This document shows positions 6,336-7,464 of a DNA stretch of 7,464 nt, one piece after another. This stretch comes from Candidatus Heimdallarchaeota archaeon (GTDB taxonomy: Archaea; Asgardarchaeota; Njordarchaeia; Njordarchaeales; JAMOTR01): positions 1 through 7,464 of the forward strand of contig JAMOTR010000031.1 of NCBI GenBank assembly GCA_027068385.1. The letters are read 5' to 3'. The notes beneath the pieces were generated by a model. It was not told where the DNA came from. It searched no databases and saw only the letters and a list, made by a program, of their open reading frames with translations. A program made the translations under genes and the position numbers. Position 1 is the first letter of the stretch. Every line of letters begins with the position of its first letter.

Positions 6336-6914
6336 TTAATTGTTTTCTCGTTTAGGAACGATCCCTTTAGGGACCAAAAGTTCCTCGTCGCACCTCTCGC
6401 ACCTATATAAGATACGATCCTCGAACTCCTCCTTCACGCTCATGGGATGCCCACGTTTACATACGAACCCCCTAATCTTTCCGGGAACTCCCATAACGAG
6501 TGCGAACGGGGGCACGTCTTTAGTCACCACAGCGCCCGCGGCGATCATCGCGTATTCCCCTATAGTCACGCCACACACGATAGTGGAGTTAGCTCCTATG
6601 GAAGCGCCGCGCTTTACGAGAGTCTCCACGAGCTCCCGATCACCGAAAGCCCTCGGGTATTTATCGTTCGTGAAAGTCGCGTGCGGGCCTATAAATACAT
6701 CGTCCTCGATAGTTACTCCTTTATATACCGAGACGAAGTTCTGTATCTTCACGCGATTACCGATGCGTACTCCTTCGTCTACATATACTCCCTTACCTAT
6801 AACGCAGGAGTATCCGATCTTAGCGTTGCGTCTAACGTGGGCGAAGTGCCATATCCTCGTGTTTTCTCCTATCTCGACGTTCTCCTCTACGATCGCGGTC
6901 GGGTGTATGAACAT
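6336..6914 (-). CDS. Left-handed beta-helix acyltransferase (WlbB/WbbJ-type sugar N- or O-acyltransferase)
   Basis: A 192-residue hexapeptide-repeat enzyme. Nearly the whole chain shows the [LIV]-G-x4 rhythm of the left-handed beta-helix: 'FIHPTAIVEENVEIGENTRI', 'KIGYSCVIGKGVYVDEGVRI', 'VSVYKGVTIEDDVFIGP', 'RGASIGANSTIVCGVTIGE', 'AAGAVVTKDVPPFALVMGVP'. The closest look is to UDP-sugar acetyltransferases of the WlbB/FdtC group, which use acyl-CoA on nucleotide-linked sugars for surface glycans; the substrate is not decidable. A C-terminal putative zinc knuckle follows (C152, H156, C172, C175), with H156 where relatives often have Cys. This gene contains both Trp codons: TGG at residue 22 (the conserved 'RI-W-HF') and CGG at residue 93 ('FGD-CGG-ELVETLVKRG'), where relatives carry Trp before 'TLVKRGASIGAN'. 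It is divergent from rpo3 and precedes the HD gene by 36 nt. Confidence 0.9.
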   Translation of the reverse strand: MFIHPTAIVEENVEIGENTRIWHFAHVRRNAKIGYSCVIGKGVYVDEGVRIGNRVKIQNFVSVYKGVTIEDDVFIGPHATFTNDKYPRAFGDRELVETLVKRGASIGANSTIVCGVTIGEYAMIAAGAVVTKDVPPFALVMGVPGKIRGFVCKRGHPMSVKEEFEDRILYRCERCDEELLVPKGIVPKRENN

Positions 6915-6993
6915 ACTTATTTAATCTCGGACCCATATGGCGATTTCGGATTTAATACTCATCCTCTAAAACTTACCCCTCCAAGAGATCGAA
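6915..6993. promoter_or_regulatory. Divergent promoter region between acyltransferase and rpo3
   Basis: A 79-nt gap with start codons pointing outwards. For rpo3 the element CTAAAACTTA (6966-6975) lies 19-28 nt before the ATG, and TTTAATACT (6951-6959) lies 35-43 nt before it; either could be the TATA box, giving a leaderless or very short leader. No GGAGG-type site precedes the ATG. A CCATATGG palindrome at 6933-6940 lies 19-26 nt before the acyltransferase start and may be its TATA region or a dyad operator. Confidence 0.4.
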
Positions 6994-7464
6994 ATGCCTA
7001 AGGCCTCGATTCATAAGTTGGACGACGAGGAGATAGTGGTGATCATTAGGGACGCTTACCCCGAGCTCGTGAACGTAATACGCCGCTCGGCTATACGTAA
7101 CGTCCCTACTTTAGCCATAGATAACGTGTATATTCGCGATTTAGATGCCGGAATGCCCGACGAGCGGATCGCCTTACGTCTTGGTTTAGTCCCTATTAAG
7201 GGCCCCGTTGAGAAGTATGAGAAGCTCCTTGAGGAAAAGCCTCGGATGAGCATACCCGGGAATATACTGAAGGAGACGATCGTGGAGAGGCGCGGGGGGA
7301 AGCCGGACGTTGATGATATATTTACTTATCTTTTCGGAAAGCCCAGGGGTAAGACTAAGATACCCGCGTACATAGTTAGGACTAGCGATATGAAGATCTT
7401 CGCGCCCGACGTGGAGCCTCTGTACGATATGCCCCTCTTTATCATCTTAGCTCATGAGGATACC
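6994..7464 (+). CDS. rpo3: DNA-directed RNA polymerase subunit Rpo3 (RpoD), N-terminal part, 3' truncated
   Basis: The frame is open for 157 residues to the window end. Subunit D/Rpo3 is the Rpb3 and bacterial alpha counterpart that dimerises with Rpo11 to nucleate polymerase assembly. The dimerisation signature is clear: 'LVNVIRRSAIRNVPTLAIDN' at 26-45, then 'DE-CGG-IALRLGLVPIKG' at 56-69. A later segment 'AYIVRTSDMKIFAPDVEPLYDMPL' aligns with the 'tVySgDl.s.dp.v.pvy.diPi' strand of the family. The intervening part (70-121) has no Cys, so the Fe-S cluster found in some archaeal Rpo3 proteins is absent here. CGG occurs at residue 58, which is Phe in eukaryotic Rpb3 ('HDEFIAHRLGLIPL'), and at residue 84 ('KP-CGG-MSIP'); TGG is absent. 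The ATG is chosen because it gives the normal family N-terminus. Confidence 0.93.
   Translation, partial: MPKASIHKLDDEEIVVIIRDAYPELVNVIRRSAIRNVPTLAIDNVYIRDLDAGMPDERIALRLGLVPIKGPVEKYEKLLEEKPRMSIPGNILKETIVERRGGKPDVDDIFTYLFGKPRGKTKIPAYIVRTSDMKIFAPDVEPLYDMPLFIILAHEDT

Larger units (their letters stand above)
170..7245. other. Window-wide set of CGG codons apparently read as tryptophan
   Basis: In-frame CGG occurs in all eight genes: ATPase 3, permease 4, YhhQ-type transporter 10, atpA 9, solenoid protein 13, HD protein 4, acyltransferase 1, rpo3 2, total 46. TGG occurs twice (3977-3979 on +, and 6849-6851 read on -). CGA was seen about twice. Where the protein families are conserved enough to judge, CGG sits at Trp or aromatic positions and never at a conserved Arg. 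All three stop codons are used at normal gene ends, so no stop reassignment is involved. Counts were made by hand and could be off by one or two. Confidence 0.93.

Noticed and set aside
6340..6924. 194-codon open frame on the plus strand, opposite the acyltransferase
   Set aside because: The minus-strand gene has a clear hexapeptide-repeat fold over its full length; the plus-strand frame shows only low-complexity Ser/Thr/Pro.
6447..7001. 184-codon plus-strand frame running from the acyltransferase into rpo3
   Set aside because: Tyr/Val/Ser-rich shadow sequence with no family resemblance, ending just after the rpo3 start.
1..7464. Reassigned stop codons
   Set aside because: TAG, TGA and TAA each end genes at the expected family C-termini, with no in-frame stops inside conserved domains.
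1..7464. tRNA genes, CRISPR arrays, insertion sequences, inteins
   Set aside because: No cloverleaf-like GC-rich stretch with a TPsiC-type motif, no direct repeat array, no transposase and no interruption of AtpA was seen; the gaps between genes are all under 100 nt.

Overview
This window is archaeal. It carries the catalytic A subunit of an A-type ATP synthase, RNA polymerase subunit Rpo3 (eukaryotic Rpb3-like), AT-rich TATA-like elements about 25-30 nt upstream of several start codons, and few Shine-Dalgarno sites. The genes are closely packed, with two convergent pairs overlapping at their 3' ends. GC content is moderate. I cannot name the lineage.

Layout: (1) 1-968 +, the 3' end of an ABC ATPase followed one base later by an ABC-3 (Zn/Mn type) permease; (2) 955-1641 -, a YhhQ/VUT-family queuosine-precursor transporter; (3) 1723-5497 +, atpA overlapping by 8 nt with a long alpha-helical solenoid-like protein of unknown function; (4) 5466-6914 -, a left-handed beta-helix acyltransferase followed by an HD-domain phosphohydrolase; (5) 6994-7464 +, the 5' part of rpo3, running off the window. 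The loci are metabolically unrelated: metal uptake, modified-nucleoside precursor uptake, energy conversion, surface-sugar modification, nucleotide hydrolysis and transcription.

The main discovery is in the genetic code. The codon CGG appears to encode tryptophan instead of arginine throughout the window. AtpA, translated with the standard code, contains no Trp at all. At each classical Trp position of this very conserved protein (K-W-D, W-P-V-R, K-W-S-D, S-R-W-A-E-A, V-F-W, N-W-L) there is an 'Arg', and each time the codon is CGG. None of the invariant arginines of AtpA (GERGNE, AAREAS, YRDMGYD, EALRE, YERAGRV) is CGG; they use CGC, CGT, AGG or AGA. The same pattern is seen in the YhhQ transporter (L-W-V-R-N), the acyltransferase (D-W-E-L..TLVKRGASIGAN) and Rpo3 (DE-W-IALRLGL, aromatic in Rpb3). 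My in-frame count over the eight genes is 46 CGG and 2 TGG, with CGA nearly absent (about 2). TGG still reads as Trp (conserved RIWHF in the acyltransferase), so CGG would be the dominant of two Trp codons. TAA, TAG and TGA all end genes normally.

The sequence cannot separate true codon reassignment (a Trp tRNA with anticodon CCG) from systematic C-to-U editing of CGG to UGG. No tRNA gene lies in the window. Residues below are numbered from the start codons given; 'CGG (W)' marks positions read as Arg by the standard code.
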